64,000 nt of DNA, taken from positions 310,001 through 374,000 of the forward strand of contig NZ_KI535297.1 in NCBI RefSeq assembly GCF_000482325.1, given 5' to 3'. Below the pieces are notes generated by a model. The model had not been told where the DNA came from. It did not search any database and was given only the letters and a program-made list of their open reading frames with translations. Below, one piece after another: positions 41,257-50,493 of the stretch. Source of the stretch: Bacillus sp. UNC438CL73TsuS30 (lineage in GTDB: Bacteria; Bacillota; Bacilli; Bacillales; Cytobacillaceae). A program made the translations under genes and the position numbers. The first letter of the stretch is position 1, and every line of letters begins with the position of its first letter.

Positions 41257-43695
41257 TTATTCCCCTGTGTTTTCAGGAGCAACTACTTTCCAAATTGAGT
41301 TGACCTTACCATTTTCGCCTTCATCAAGGATAAACGACCCATTTGAATAACGGTCACTTGAACGAATCTCTTCTGCGGTGATACTTTCTGTGTGCCCTTT
41401 TTCTGTTTGAATAAAAATCTTGTCGTGTTCGTTTGTTGTCACAAAGCCAATGACTCGATGTGGATTTGATTTTAGCTCCCTAAGGATGACAAGGCCTCGC
41501 TTAGCCCGCGATGCTTTGTCAAATTCCTTCAATTTCATCTTCTTAACAGATCCACGCTGTGTCACGATGGTGATAGACTTATTACTATTTGGATCTATCA
41601 CTTTTCCGCCAACAACAAAGTCGTTGTCTTTTAGGTTAATCCCTTTTACACCCGCTGCGCGTGCCCCGACAATACTAATTTCTTCTTCAGCAAACCAAAG
41701 AGAATATCCAAGATGGGTGATTAGGAAGACATCGAGCGTACCATCTGTTATATGAACATCAATGACTTGATCTTCCTCTTTTAGATTGATGCCGACTAGC
41801 GGCTTGGAGTAGCGCTGTGCTTTGTATGCTTTCAGTTCAGTTTTCTTCACCATACCATTTTTGGTTATAAAGACTAAATACGCATCCGCTTCGAAATCTT
41901 TTATTGGTATCGCCTTAATTATTTCTTCATCACGCTCTATTGGGATAATATTGGCGACATGCTGTCCAAGGTCCTTCCAGCGGATATCAGGAAGTTCATG
42001 AACAGGGCAGAATAAATAATTTCCCTTATTGGTGAAGAGAAGTAAAACATCTTTTGTGTTCATGTCGAGCTGTGCTAATAAGCGGTCGGTATCCTTCATG
42101 GCCAAGTCCTGCCCATTAGATGCAGCATAAGAACGCTGGCTTGTCCGTTTCACATAGCCTTGTTTCGTAACGGTGACAATAACATCTTCGCTAGGAACTA
42201 TAACCTCCAGATTAATTTTCAACTCTTCAATTTCTGCCTCAATTTTTGATCGGCGGTCATCGGCAAAACGTTTTTTCACGTCTTTTAATTCTTTTTTGAT
42301 GACAGAAAGGAGTTTTTTCTCGCTTGCCAAAATCGCAGTCCACTCCTCAATTTTCTTCGCTAGCTCTTCTGCTTCGCTTTGGAGTGCTGTAATATCTGTG
42401 TTTGTTAAACGATAGAGCTGTAAAGAAACAATGGCTTCTGATTGCGGTTCGGTAAAAGCAAATTTTGCGATTAAGTTATCCTTCGCATCCCGCTTATCCT
42501 TTGATGCACGGATGGTGGCAATCACTTCATCGAGAATCGATAAAGCCTTCATTAAGCCTTCAACAATGTGCTGACGCTCCTTCGCCTTATTGAGCTCGAA
42601 CTCAGTCCGTCTTGTCACCACTTCTTTTTGGTGTTCAATATAGGCATCAAGCATCTCACGAAGACCCATTTGTTTCGGCCGCTTATTATAAATCGCAACC
42701 ATGTTAAAGTTATAGGTAACTTGCAAATCACTATTTTTATATAAGTAGTTTAATACGCCCTCCGCGTCTGCATCCTTTTTTAATTCAATGACAATTCTTA
42801 GTCCGGTACGGTCTGTTTCATCCCGGACCTCGGAAATTCCTTCAACTTTTCGGTCCAATCGAAACTCATCAATTTTTTTCACGAGATTTGCTTTATTGAC
42901 TTCATACGGAATTTCCGTAATAACAATTTGCTGCTTGCCGCCACGGATCTCCTCAATCTCAGCTTTACTTCGGACAATGATTTTCCCTTTACCAGTTTCA
43001 TAGGCTTTTTTAATACCGTCAATCCCTTGAATAATCCCACCAGTTGGAAAATCAGGACCCTTAATGACGGTCATCAAATCCTCAACCGTTACGTCCGGCT
43101 GATCCATTTTCATCATAACACCATCGATGACTTCTCCAAGATGGTGTGGCGGTATTTCCGTTGCATACCCTGCAGAAATACCAGTTGACCCGTTTACGAG
43201 AAGGTTTGGAAACATGGCAGGTAATACGGTTGGTTCTTTTGAGGTATCATCAAAGTTTGGAATAAACTCAACGGTGTGTTTTTCGATATCCCGCAAGAGT
43301 TCCGCTGCTATGGCTGACAATCTTGCTTCGGTATAACGCATCGCTGCAGGAGGGTCGCCGTCGACGCTTCCGTTATTTCCATGCATTTCGACTAGGACAT
43401 TGCGAACCTTCCAGTCCTGACTCATTCGCACCATCGCTTCGTAAACAGAAGAATCACCGTGTGGGTGATAGTTACCGATAACGTTACCGACTGTTTTCGC
43501 CGATTTACGGAAACCTTTATCGTGTGTATTTCCTTCTACATGCATGGCATAAAGAATTCTTCGTTGAACCGGTTTTAAACCATCACGTGCGTCCGGCAGG
43601 GCACGCTCTTGAATAATGTACTTACTATATCTGCCAAAACGATCACCAAGTACATCTTCTAAAGGTAAGTCACGAAATTTTTCAATTGAGCTCAT
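41257..43695 (-). CDS. parC: DNA topoisomerase IV subunit A
   Basis: Breakage-reunion subunit of topoisomerase IV, 812 residues, which decatenates daughter chromosomes. Catalytic Tyr lies in AAMRYTEARLS; the quinolone-resistance region reads GNYHPHGDSSVYEAMVRMSQDW, with the Ser-Ser-Val-Tyr-Glu context intact. The C-terminal beta-pinwheel repeats are visible (GYVKRTSQRS, GMVKKTELKAY, GSVKKMKLKEF). The ATG at 43695 follows GAGGGGG and overlaps the end of parE by 14 bp. The conserved parE-parC order next to yneT and plsY matches B. subtilis. Confidence 0.95.
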   Translation of the reverse strand: MSSIEKFRDLPLEDVLGDRFGRYSKYIIQERALPDARDGLKPVQRRILYAMHVEGNTHDKGFRKSAKTVGNVIGNYHPHGDSSVYEAMVRMSQDWKVRNVLVEMHGNNGSVDGDPPAAMRYTEARLSAIAAELLRDIEKHTVEFIPNFDDTSKEPTVLPAMFPNLLVNGSTGISAGYATEIPPHHLGEVIDGVMMKMDQPDVTVEDLMTVIKGPDFPTGGIIQGIDGIKKAYETGKGKIIVRSKAEIEEIRGGKQQIVITEIPYEVNKANLVKKIDEFRLDRKVEGISEVRDETDRTGLRIVIELKKDADAEGVLNYLYKNSDLQVTYNFNMVAIYNKRPKQMGLREMLDAYIEHQKEVVTRRTEFELNKAKERQHIVEGLMKALSILDEVIATIRASKDKRDAKDNLIAKFAFTEPQSEAIVSLQLYRLTNTDITALQSEAEELAKKIEEWTAILASEKKLLSVIKKELKDVKKRFADDRRSKIEAEIEELKINLEVIVPSEDVIVTVTKQGYVKRTSQRSYAASNGQDLAMKDTDRLLAQLDMNTKDVLLLFTNKGNYLFCPVHELPDIRWKDLGQHVANIIPIERDEEIIKAIPIKDFEADAYLVFITKNGMVKKTELKAYKAQRYSKPLVGINLKEEDQVIDVHITDGTLDVFLITHLGYSLWFAEEEISIVGARAAGVKGINLKDNDFVVGGKVIDPNSNKSITIVTQRGSVKKMKLKEFDKASRAKRGLVILRELKSNPHRVIGFVTTNEHDKIFIQTEKGHTESITAEEIRSSDRYSNGSFILDEGENGKVNSIWKVVAPENTGE

Positions 43696-45670
43696 CTTCA
43701 GATTCCCCCTCAGCGACCATGATGTTTTCATTCTCTAGTATCGTGTCTTGTTCATCTAAGGTAAACGCGACATTGCTTTCAATCCATTTTCGTCGGGGTT
43801 CTACCTTATCACCCATAAGTGTGGTCACACGGCGCTCAGCCCTCGCCAGATCGTCAATTTTCACTCGGATTAATGTTCGGGTCTCCGGGTCCATCGTTGT
43901 TTCCCAAAGCTGGTCTGCATTCATTTCACCAAGACCTTTATAGCGCTGGATAATATAGCCGCGACCCACTTTTTTAATGGCTGTTTGTAGTTCATCCTCA
44001 TTCCAGGCATATTCGATTACTTCTTTTTTTCCAGTCCCTCTGCTCACTTTATATAATGGAGGAAGGGCAATAAACACTTTACCCGCCTCTAGAAGCGGCT
44101 TCATATAACGATAAAAGAAGGTCAGTAAAAGTACCTGAATATGCGCCCCGTCCGTATCGGCATCTGTCATGATGACGATTTTATCGTAGTTAATATCCTC
44201 TACGTTAAAATCAGCGCCTACACCGCCGCCAACCGCATGGATAATGGTATTGATTTCCTCATTTTTAAAAATATCGGCTAGTTTTGCCTTTTCGGTATTG
44301 ATGACTTTACCGCGTAAAGGAAGTACTGCTTGGAAACGGCGGTCACGTCCTTGTTTGGCGGAACCGCCAGCAGAGTCACCCTCGACCAAATAAAGCTCAT
44401 TTCTTTGGGGATTCCGTGATTGTGCAGGAGTAAGTTTACCTGAAAGCATGGCATCTGAGCGCTTACGCTTTTTCCCGCTTCTGGCATCTTCCCGGGCTTT
44501 CCTCGCTGCTTCCCGAGCCTGAAAGGCTTTAATTGATTTCTTAATAAGCAATGAGCTAATATCAGGATTTTCTTCGAGAAAATAAGAAAGATGTTCTGAA
44601 ACAACACCATCAACTGCGGACCTTGCTTCACTCGTCCCCAATTTTCCTTTTGTTTGTCCTTCAAACTGCAAAAGTTCCTCTGGAATGCGAACCGAGATAA
44701 TCGCAGAAAGACCCTCACGAATATCAGCACCGTCAAGATTTTTGTCCTTTTCCTTCAAAAGTGCAACCTTTCGGGCATAATCATTGAACACCCGGGTCAT
44801 TGCCGTCTTTGACCCTGCTTCATGGGTTCCGCCATCTTTTGTTCGAACGTTATTGACAAACGAAAGGACGTTTTCTGAGTACCCATCGTTAAATTGAAAG
44901 GCAAATTCAACTTCAATCCCGTTTTGGGCACCTTCAAAGCTGACGACAGGATGCAGTACATCCTTTTCCTCGTTTAAATATTCAACAAACGCTTCAATTC
45001 CATTTTCGTAATGAAATATTTCGTGGACATCATGGCGTTCATCATGAATTTCTATTTTTAAACCTTTTAAAAGAAAGGCTGATTCTCTTAACCTCTCACA
45101 TAATATTTCAAAATTATAAGTAGTAGTCGAAAAGATAGTTGGATCCGGCTTAAAGTGAATGGTCGTACCCGTCTGATTGGTTTTACCGATTTTCTCAAGC
45201 GTGGTAACCGGCTTTCCCCCATGTTCAAAACGCTGTTCATAAACAAAACCGTCACGCTTGATCGTTACGGTTAACCATTCTGACAAAGCGTTTACGACGG
45301 AAGCGCCTACTCCGTGCAGCCCGCCGCTCGTTTTATAACCGCCTTGACCGAATTTTCCTCCGGCATGCAGGACCGTTAAGATCACCTCAGGTGTTGGTTT
45401 CCCCATTTTATGCATTCCTGTTGGCATCCCGCGTCCTTTATCTACAACACTGATGGAATTATCTTTGTGTATTTTAACGATGATTTGATCACCAAAGCCG
45501 CCAAGCGCTTCATCGACGGAGTTATCGACAATTTCATAAACGAGATGGTGCAGACCTCGGGAATCCGTACTGCCGATATACATACCGGGACGTTTCCGGA
45601 CAGCCTCCAAACCTTCTAGCACTTGTATGGCATCATCATTATAATCAAAAGCTTGCTGAGTTCTTGCCAC
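43682..45670 (-). CDS. parE: DNA topoisomerase IV subunit B
   Basis: ATPase subunit of topoisomerase IV, 662 residues. GHKL ATPase elements: EIVDNSVDEALGG, DKGRGMP, GGLHGVGASVVNALS. The TOPRIM part includes LYLVEGDSAGGSAKQGRDR and IMTDADTDGAHIQ, and the C-terminal RYKGLGEMNADQLWETTMDP. The start is GTG at 45670, preceded by AAAGGGGT; the frame is open a further 24 codons upstream without an SD. Followed by parC with overlapping ends. Confidence 0.95.
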   Translation of the reverse strand: MARTQQAFDYNDDAIQVLEGLEAVRKRPGMYIGSTDSRGLHHLVYEIVDNSVDEALGGFGDQIIVKIHKDNSISVVDKGRGMPTGMHKMGKPTPEVILTVLHAGGKFGQGGYKTSGGLHGVGASVVNALSEWLTVTIKRDGFVYEQRFEHGGKPVTTLEKIGKTNQTGTTIHFKPDPTIFSTTTYNFEILCERLRESAFLLKGLKIEIHDERHDVHEIFHYENGIEAFVEYLNEEKDVLHPVVSFEGAQNGIEVEFAFQFNDGYSENVLSFVNNVRTKDGGTHEAGSKTAMTRVFNDYARKVALLKEKDKNLDGADIREGLSAIISVRIPEELLQFEGQTKGKLGTSEARSAVDGVVSEHLSYFLEENPDISSLLIKKSIKAFQAREAARKAREDARSGKKRKRSDAMLSGKLTPAQSRNPQRNELYLVEGDSAGGSAKQGRDRRFQAVLPLRGKVINTEKAKLADIFKNEEINTIIHAVGGGVGADFNVEDINYDKIVIMTDADTDGAHIQVLLLTFFYRYMKPLLEAGKVFIALPPLYKVSRGTGKKEVIEYAWNEDELQTAIKKVGRGYIIQRYKGLGEMNADQLWETTMDPETRTLIRVKIDDLARAERRVTTLMGDKVEPRRKWIESNVAFTLDEQDTILENENIMVAEGESEDELN

Positions 45671-45972
45671 TAAAATACCCCTTTCATCCCTTACAAAAGA
45701 AAACATAATTCTGTTTGCATATCTAATTAGTAAATGAATCATTCGTTTAAAAGAATTAAAAATCCTTTAAAAATTTTAAAATAGAACGAATGTTTGCCGA
45801 CTTTATTTTATCATATTTCTTGCGGCGTCTATGCTTAATTGTAGCGATTTATTTCGATTTGGCAAATACGTTCTCTAAAAGAACATTATTTTATCATTCA
45901 TATTTGACAATTTCCTTGGAAAATAAAAACAAAAAAACTGCTGTTTTTTAGCAGTTTTTAAAGTTATCTTTT
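45671..45972 (-). other. Intergenic region upstream of parE
   Basis: About 300 bp between yneT and parE on the same strand. It contains the yneT terminator (45928-45960) and an AT-rich stretch that should carry the parE promoter; I do not see a clear -35/-10 pair or any ORF. Confidence 0.5.
45928..45960 (-). terminator. Terminator of yneT
   Basis: AAACTGCT pairs with AGCAGTTT, with A7 on the left giving U7 in the minus-strand transcript. Confidence 0.82.
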
Positions 45973-46386
45973 TTATTTTGTTAACGCATGCTCCACCTTA
46001 ATACAGCGGTCCATGATGACGGTATAACCATTTTTCTTTAAAAATTGATAGGCTTCTTCATTTAGGCATCCCTGTTGTGCCCAAAAGATATCGCTGTCAA
46101 TTTCGTCAAATTCCTTCGCAACCTCTAATAATTGCTCAGAACGACGGAAGACATTGACAATATCAACATGTCCTTCGATATCCTTTAAGGAAGCTACCGC
46201 TTTTACACCAAGCGCTTCATCAATTGTTGGATTGACAGGAATGATCTCATACCCCGCCTTTTGCATCGCTTCGGATACCATGTAAGAGGTGCGATCTGGA
46301 TTATTACTTAATCCAACCACTGCAATTCTTTTTGCTTTTTTTAATATCGCGCCTAATTCTGCGCGACTTGGATTTTCAATTGCCAT
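45973..46386 (-). CDS. yneT: CoA-binding domain protein (YneT/YccU family)
   Basis: Small Rossmann-type protein of 137 residues with a CoA_binding domain: KRIAVVGLSNNPDRTSYMVSEAMQKAGYEIIPVNP, DIVNVFRRSEQLLEV, and the Cys-containing IFWAQQGCLNEEA and IMDRCIKVEH. It resembles the CoA-binding part of succinyl-CoA synthetase; its cellular role is not established. The same gene sits beside parEC in B. subtilis (yneT). Confidence 0.88.
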   Translation of the reverse strand: MAIENPSRAELGAILKKAKRIAVVGLSNNPDRTSYMVSEAMQKAGYEIIPVNPTIDEALGVKAVASLKDIEGHVDIVNVFRRSEQLLEVAKEFDEIDSDIFWAQQGCLNEEAYQFLKKNGYTVIMDRCIKVEHALTK

Positions 46387-46454
46387 TCATACCACTTCCT
46401 TCAACCTTTTCCTCCATTTTACCTCTTTCCCAAGCAAAATCCAAAAAACAATGC

Positions 46455-47333
46455 TTATTTTTTCGTGTGTGTCTTGCATTTTGTGAGTTTTTCATATTGA
46501 GAATCACTTGAACGTATTCCTGAAGTGATTTTTGGAATGGAGAGGCGATATCGGGTTCCTTCACCGAAAGTGTCAGCAGTAATCGAACCATTCATGTTTT
46601 CAAGAATGACCTTGGTAATGTATAAGCCGAGTTTCGTGTCCTCGGACCAACTGGAATCACCTGCATCAAACATTTTTGATACGAGTTCTGGTTCTGGTCC
46701 ACCGGCATTATCCATGATTTCGGTGACAAGATGGTTGGAGGTTTCATTGATCGTGATAAATAATTTTCGATCTTTTATTTCTTTATTTACAAATGTATCT
46801 CTTATATGGGTTAACAGATTGAGGACCACTTGGCTAAATTCGTTAGAATATCCATAGGCCTTTTGCTGCTCCCGATACTCAAAGTAAACACGAATCTCGT
46901 GTTTTTTTAGAAAAAAGGAGAATATGGACAATGCTGCTTCAATCGATTCTGCTAGTGAAAACGCACATTTTTCTTTACTTGGACGATAAAAATTTCGAAA
47001 ATCTTGAATCGTGCCGGCTAGAAAATCAATTAAGATCATACTCTCATTTGTAAATTGATCCATGTATTGGTCGTTCATTTCCCCAAATCTTTGTGCATCT
47101 CTTATGTCTTGGATTAAAAGTGACAAGTGGTTAAGGGGCTGGCGCCATTGATGCCCAATGCTTGCAATGATTTCGCCCATCGCTGCAAGTTTTGCTTGTT
47201 GAATCAGCATTTGGTCCTTTTGTCTGTTTTTTGTAAGCTCATCCTGAATTCGGTTTTCTAACATTTGAATCATTGCCTCATACTTTTCGGTTCGTTCTTG
47301 ATAGGCATCATCACGATTCTCTTGGTTTTTCAT
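46455..47333 (-). CDS. Orphan cytoplasmic histidine kinase with degenerate ATP site
   Basis: Protein of 292 residues without membrane helices. An N-terminal coiled coil (EKYEAMIQMLENRIQDELTK) leads to a HisKA box with IGHQWRQPLNHLSLLIQDI containing the phospho-acceptor His. In the ATPase part the N-box reads VVLNLLTHIRDTF, with His where the Mg-binding Asn is expected. The G1 box reads DNAGGPEP and the G2 box DTKLGLYITK lacks the usual GTGIGL glycines. ATP binding may be weak or lost. No response regulator is adjacent. The GHQWRQPL group in Bacilli feeds phosphorelays or other partners; the role here is unknown. Confidence 0.78.
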   Translation of the reverse strand: MKNQENRDDAYQERTEKYEAMIQMLENRIQDELTKNRQKDQMLIQQAKLAAMGEIIASIGHQWRQPLNHLSLLIQDIRDAQRFGEMNDQYMDQFTNESMILIDFLAGTIQDFRNFYRPSKEKCAFSLAESIEAALSIFSFFLKKHEIRVYFEYREQQKAYGYSNEFSQVVLNLLTHIRDTFVNKEIKDRKLFITINETSNHLVTEIMDNAGGPEPELVSKMFDAGDSSWSEDTKLGLYITKVILENMNGSITADTFGEGTRYRLSIPKITSGIRSSDSQYEKLTKCKTHTKK

Positions 47334-47640
47334 AAACTACCACCGCTTTCATTGGTTGTTGATTATATGCAACAAACCGACCATTCCTTAAGTCGAATTG
47401 GCCGGCTCTACTCTTTGATTTTTCCTTTTAATGGTTACTTAAATTATATTTTGGGATGTTGTTGCAAGCAATAAAGAATCAAATCTTTTGAAAAATCTCC
47501 ATATTTTCGTAATGAATTTGCCTTTATTTGTTCTTTTTTAGCCTAGTTGAGGTTGATTTCCGCTCCAGGCACTTCGCTCCAATCGTCATTGGTCTTTAAC
47601 ACAGCCTTAATATAAAAAAATAACCAGCGGATAGTGCCGG
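47334..47640 (-). other. Intergenic region with repeat remnant and terminator
   Basis: About 300 bp between the GH18 gene and the orphan kinase. No credible gene. At 47552-47580 the bases GTTGATTTCCGCTCCAGGCA and following resemble the start of a repeat that I recall as common between genes in Bacillus genomes; only a fragment is present. At 47614-47649 is the GH18 terminator. Confidence 0.4.
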
Positions 47641-47649
47641 TTATTTTTT
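47614..47649 (-). terminator. Terminator of the GH18 gene
   Basis: AAAAAATAACC(A)GC pairs with GC(C)GGTTATTTTTT; it overlaps the stop codon of the minus-strand gene. Confidence 0.8.
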
Positions 47650-49380
47650 GGTGATGGATTTATTTGTGTTCATGTTTAAGGCGACCCATGCATCTTTGGC
47701 TGCAAAGAATCTTGACCAGCTGGCGACACCTGCTAGGTCATATTTGGCTGCTAGGTCAGCCCGTTTTTTTAATGAAAGTTCATCTTCAATCCAAATTTTA
47801 TACCTTATTTTCTCTTTCGCATCGTAGTATTCGGCATAGTTTTGACCGCTTTCCTCATCATATTTAGGCTTCAATTTCTTTTCCTTCAGCCATGACTTTA
47901 CACGGTCCATTGTTAGTGTCTTTGCAGAAATCTTCTCAGTTCCATCCTTTTGCGTTTCAATCAGCCATAGCCTAGCATATAAAGGCAAACCGAGAATCAA
48001 CTGTTCATTCGGAACCTCAGTTAACAATGTCTGCAAATTCTTTTCAACCCACGGCAAACTGGCAACACTGCCTGCCCCCGAAGCTGCTCCCCAATGTTCG
48101 TCATAGGCCATGACAATCAAATAATCAGCTATTTTGGAAAGCTTTTTTCGTTCATAAAAGGAGGACCAGTTGTTATTAACGCCTGCTGAGAAGGTAATAT
48201 CCATAGAAACGATCAGCCCTGCTTCATGCAAATAGGGAGCGGCTTCACGAATCAATTGCGTGACCAATGGTCCATCTTCGCTATTAACATTTTCAATATC
48301 AAAATTGATTCCCTGCAGCTTGTACATTTTACTGAATAGCAGCAGTTGGCGGATGATTTTTTGACGAGTTTCATAGTTTTTTAGTGCATCATGGGTTAGT
48401 TTCGGGTCAAAGCCATTAGAAAACAATCCCCAAACCTGATAACCTCTTGATTTTGCCCATTTACTGTAAGCAAGGGAGGCAAGATTTTTAATCGAACCAT
48501 CTTTGTCTTCAAGTGAAAACCATGTGGGTGAAACGACATTCACCCCTGCCATATCGGGAATATGCGAAGGGTTAGGGTTTTTTGTATAGACTGCTTCCCA
48601 TGTTAATTGAACCGGCCCGTTTATTTTCTTAGGAGGTACCTGTTTACTTTCCCGATTAATTCTAATGGTTACCGTTTCCTGTTTATGGACAAAGTCTTTT
48701 TTGATATAGCCACTAATACCAGATTGGCTGCGAACGAGATAATAACCTTCTCTCTCTCCCTCTATCCAAACAGGTTCCTGCTTTTTCATTTGTACAGTAT
48801 AGGGTGCCTTTAGTGTCGGTTTTGTTCTAAGTCTTAGTTTTTCCTCGTTGGTATCGTCGGATGAGAGTTGACCTTTTACCAGTTTCTCATCATCCCTTTG
48901 AATCCAGATAGCGCCACTATCTTGCAGTTTTCGATATTGGATCGGATACAAAGATAAGATAGGATCAAGAGCAACGAAAATTTCTCCATTATCTGTTTTA
49001 ATCGGTGACATTTGCAGCTTAACCGGTTTCTGATTTACGAAATAGGTTAGGGAGCCTGTAGGCATTTGTATGACTTTATCTGCCGTTGTAATAATAACCG
49101 AATGCGACTTTTCATCGTAGACAATGCTTTTATCGATATTTTCCTGTAATAAGGAAAGTGGAATGTAAAAAGTGGTTCCCTCAAGTAAGGCATTTCCCTC
49201 CTGCTGTTTATTAAATAGAATTGGATAGGTACCATGAAAATAGGCTGTTTTTTCTTTCGATGCGAAAGGATAAAGGATTAAGAGAATCGAAGAAATAATC
49301 AGCAAAATGGCGATAAACAATCCACCCATCATCCATTTTGGTGATAATTTTTGATTCTTATAGTATTCAACGCGTGCCAT
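47641..49380 (-). CDS. Membrane-anchored GH18-family protein with SH3 domain
   Basis: Protein of 579 residues: one N-terminal membrane helix (WMMGGLFIAILLIISSILLIL), an extracellular region resembling copper-amine-oxidase N-like repeats (about 60-165), a bacterial SH3 domain (LRLRTKPTLKAPYTVQMKKQEPVWIEG...), and a C-terminal glycoside hydrolase 18 domain. The catalytic strand reads LQGINFDIENV, keeping the Asp-x-Glu pair of GH18, and YLIVMAYDEHWG and LGLPLYARLW are typical. Relatives such as YaaH act on peptidoglycan or spore cortex. Substrate unproven. Confidence 0.83.
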   Translation of the reverse strand: MARVEYYKNQKLSPKWMMGGLFIAILLIISSILLILYPFASKEKTAYFHGTYPILFNKQQEGNALLEGTTFYIPLSLLQENIDKSIVYDEKSHSVIITTADKVIQMPTGSLTYFVNQKPVKLQMSPIKTDNGEIFVALDPILSLYPIQYRKLQDSGAIWIQRDDEKLVKGQLSSDDTNEEKLRLRTKPTLKAPYTVQMKKQEPVWIEGEREGYYLVRSQSGISGYIKKDFVHKQETVTIRINRESKQVPPKKINGPVQLTWEAVYTKNPNPSHIPDMAGVNVVSPTWFSLEDKDGSIKNLASLAYSKWAKSRGYQVWGLFSNGFDPKLTHDALKNYETRQKIIRQLLLFSKMYKLQGINFDIENVNSEDGPLVTQLIREAAPYLHEAGLIVSMDITFSAGVNNNWSSFYERKKLSKIADYLIVMAYDEHWGAASGAGSVASLPWVEKNLQTLLTEVPNEQLILGLPLYARLWLIETQKDGTEKISAKTLTMDRVKSWLKEKKLKPKYDEESGQNYAEYYDAKEKIRYKIWIEDELSLKKRADLAAKYDLAGVASWSRFFAAKDAWVALNMNTNKSITKK

Positions 49381-49569
49381 GTTTCTTTTTCCCCCTTATG
49401 ACTATCGTAAAGTATCGAATTGAAATTGAGAAGGTACTTTTTCCTTTTTCTGATAGAACTTTATCGGAAATCTAGATTTTCGCTCTTAAAATAAAGGAAG
49501 GATGGCGTTTTTGTAAATCCATGATAAAATAAATACACTGGATCTATTTGTAGAAGGAGATAAAAGTAA

Positions 49570-50172
49570 ATGGTTCAAATTATTTTGTGCATGATCCTTG
49601 CTTATTTGCTGGGCTCGATTCCATCTGGGTTAATCATCGGAAAAGTATTCTATAAGACAGATATTCGTGAGCACGGCAGCGGTAATTTAGGTGGAACGAA
49701 TACCTTTCGAACGCTAGGTGTAAAAGCTGGACTCGCTGTGACACTTGCAGATATATTAAAAGGGACTCTAGCGGCCTATCTGCCACATATTTTTCATCTG
49801 GATTTAAACGAATTAATCTTTGGGATTTTTGCGATTATCGGACATACCTATCCAATTTTTGCGGGTTTTCGCGGCGGAAAAGCGGTGGCCACATCAGGTG
49901 GTGTCCTGTTGTGCTACGCTCCCTTTCTATTTTTAACTGTCTTGGTCGTATTTTTTATTAGTTTGTTTATCACAAAATATGTTTCTCTTTCATCGATGAT
50001 TGCTGGTGTGTTTGCCGTGATTTATGCAATTTTCCTTATGGATAGGGATATCCCTTTAATCATTGTCGTCTTCTTTATGGCTTCCTTTGTGGTTTATCGG
50101 CATCGGGCAAATATTAAACGGATTATCAATAAAACAGAGCCAAAAGTGAAATGGCTGTCTCGAAATCATTAA
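49570..50172 (+). CDS. plsY: Acyl-phosphate:glycerol-3-phosphate acyltransferase
   Basis: Integral membrane enzyme of 200 residues that transfers an acyl group from acyl-phosphate to glycerol-3-phosphate, the first step of phospholipid synthesis. Three conserved loops are visible: LGSIPSGLIIGK, GSGNLGGTNTFRTLG and FRGGKAVATSGGV. SD AGAAGGAGA is upstream of the ATG. It is divergent from the GH18 gene and in the parEC neighbourhood, as in B. subtilis (yneS). Confidence 0.94.
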   Translation: MVQIILCMILAYLLGSIPSGLIIGKVFYKTDIREHGSGNLGGTNTFRTLGVKAGLAVTLADILKGTLAAYLPHIFHLDLNELIFGIFAIIGHTYPIFAGFRGGKAVATSGGVLLCYAPFLFLTVLVVFFISLFITKYVSLSSMIAGVFAVIYAIFLMDRDIPLIIVVFFMASFVVYRHRANIKRIINKTEPKVKWLSRNH

Positions 50173-50199
50173 ACAAGAGCACAAAGCTCTTGTTTTTTT
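50172..50199 (+). terminator. Terminator after plsY
   Basis: AACAAGAGC pairs perfectly with GCTCTTGTT, followed by T5 more; it begins at the last base of the stop codon. Confidence 0.9.
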
Positions 50200-50287
50200 C
50201 ATTAAATCTTCAAATTAACTGCCATAAAAATGATAGAAACTACGATAAAATAGGTGTAGAGGCTACCATAGTATGGAGGGGATTTTT

Positions 50288-50464
50288 ATGCAGAGTGTGA
50301 AAGAACTAATTATTTTTTCAACAACGATTTCTGAAAGTACAGACCCAAACGAGTTTTTAATTCAATTTTCCTCCTGTGAATCTTGTAATGAGCATGAAAA
50401 GCCAATTAAGCTGACAAAAAACTTTGATGAATTAATTGATTTTCTTGAAGAACTGGAACAATGA
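50288..50464 (+). CDS. Small acidic hypothetical protein, 58 residues
   Basis: Begins MQSVKELIIFSTTISES and ends LIDFLEELEQ; contains CESCNEHE, a possible metal- or thiol-binding CxxC. ATG at 50288 is preceded by GGAGGGGA; the in-frame ATG at 50273 lies just before that SD. It is convergent with the candidate selenoprotein gene. No family recognised. Confidence 0.65.
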   Translation: MQSVKELIIFSTTISESTDPNEFLIQFSSCESCNEHEKPIKLTKNFDELIDFLEELEQ

Positions 50465-50465
50465 A

Positions 50466-50493
50466 AAAAGTGGAGCGTTTATGCTCCACTTTA
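50466..50493 (+). terminator. Bidirectional terminator
   Basis: AAAGTGGAGC-GTTTAT-GCTCCACTTT, a 10-bp perfect stem between the small + gene and the minus-strand selenoprotein candidate. Confidence 0.82.

Noticed and set aside
44278..44736. Long alternative frames inside parE, parC, aconitase and other large genes
   Set aside because: All overlap strongly conserved genes in the true frame and lack SD sequences or recognisable domains.
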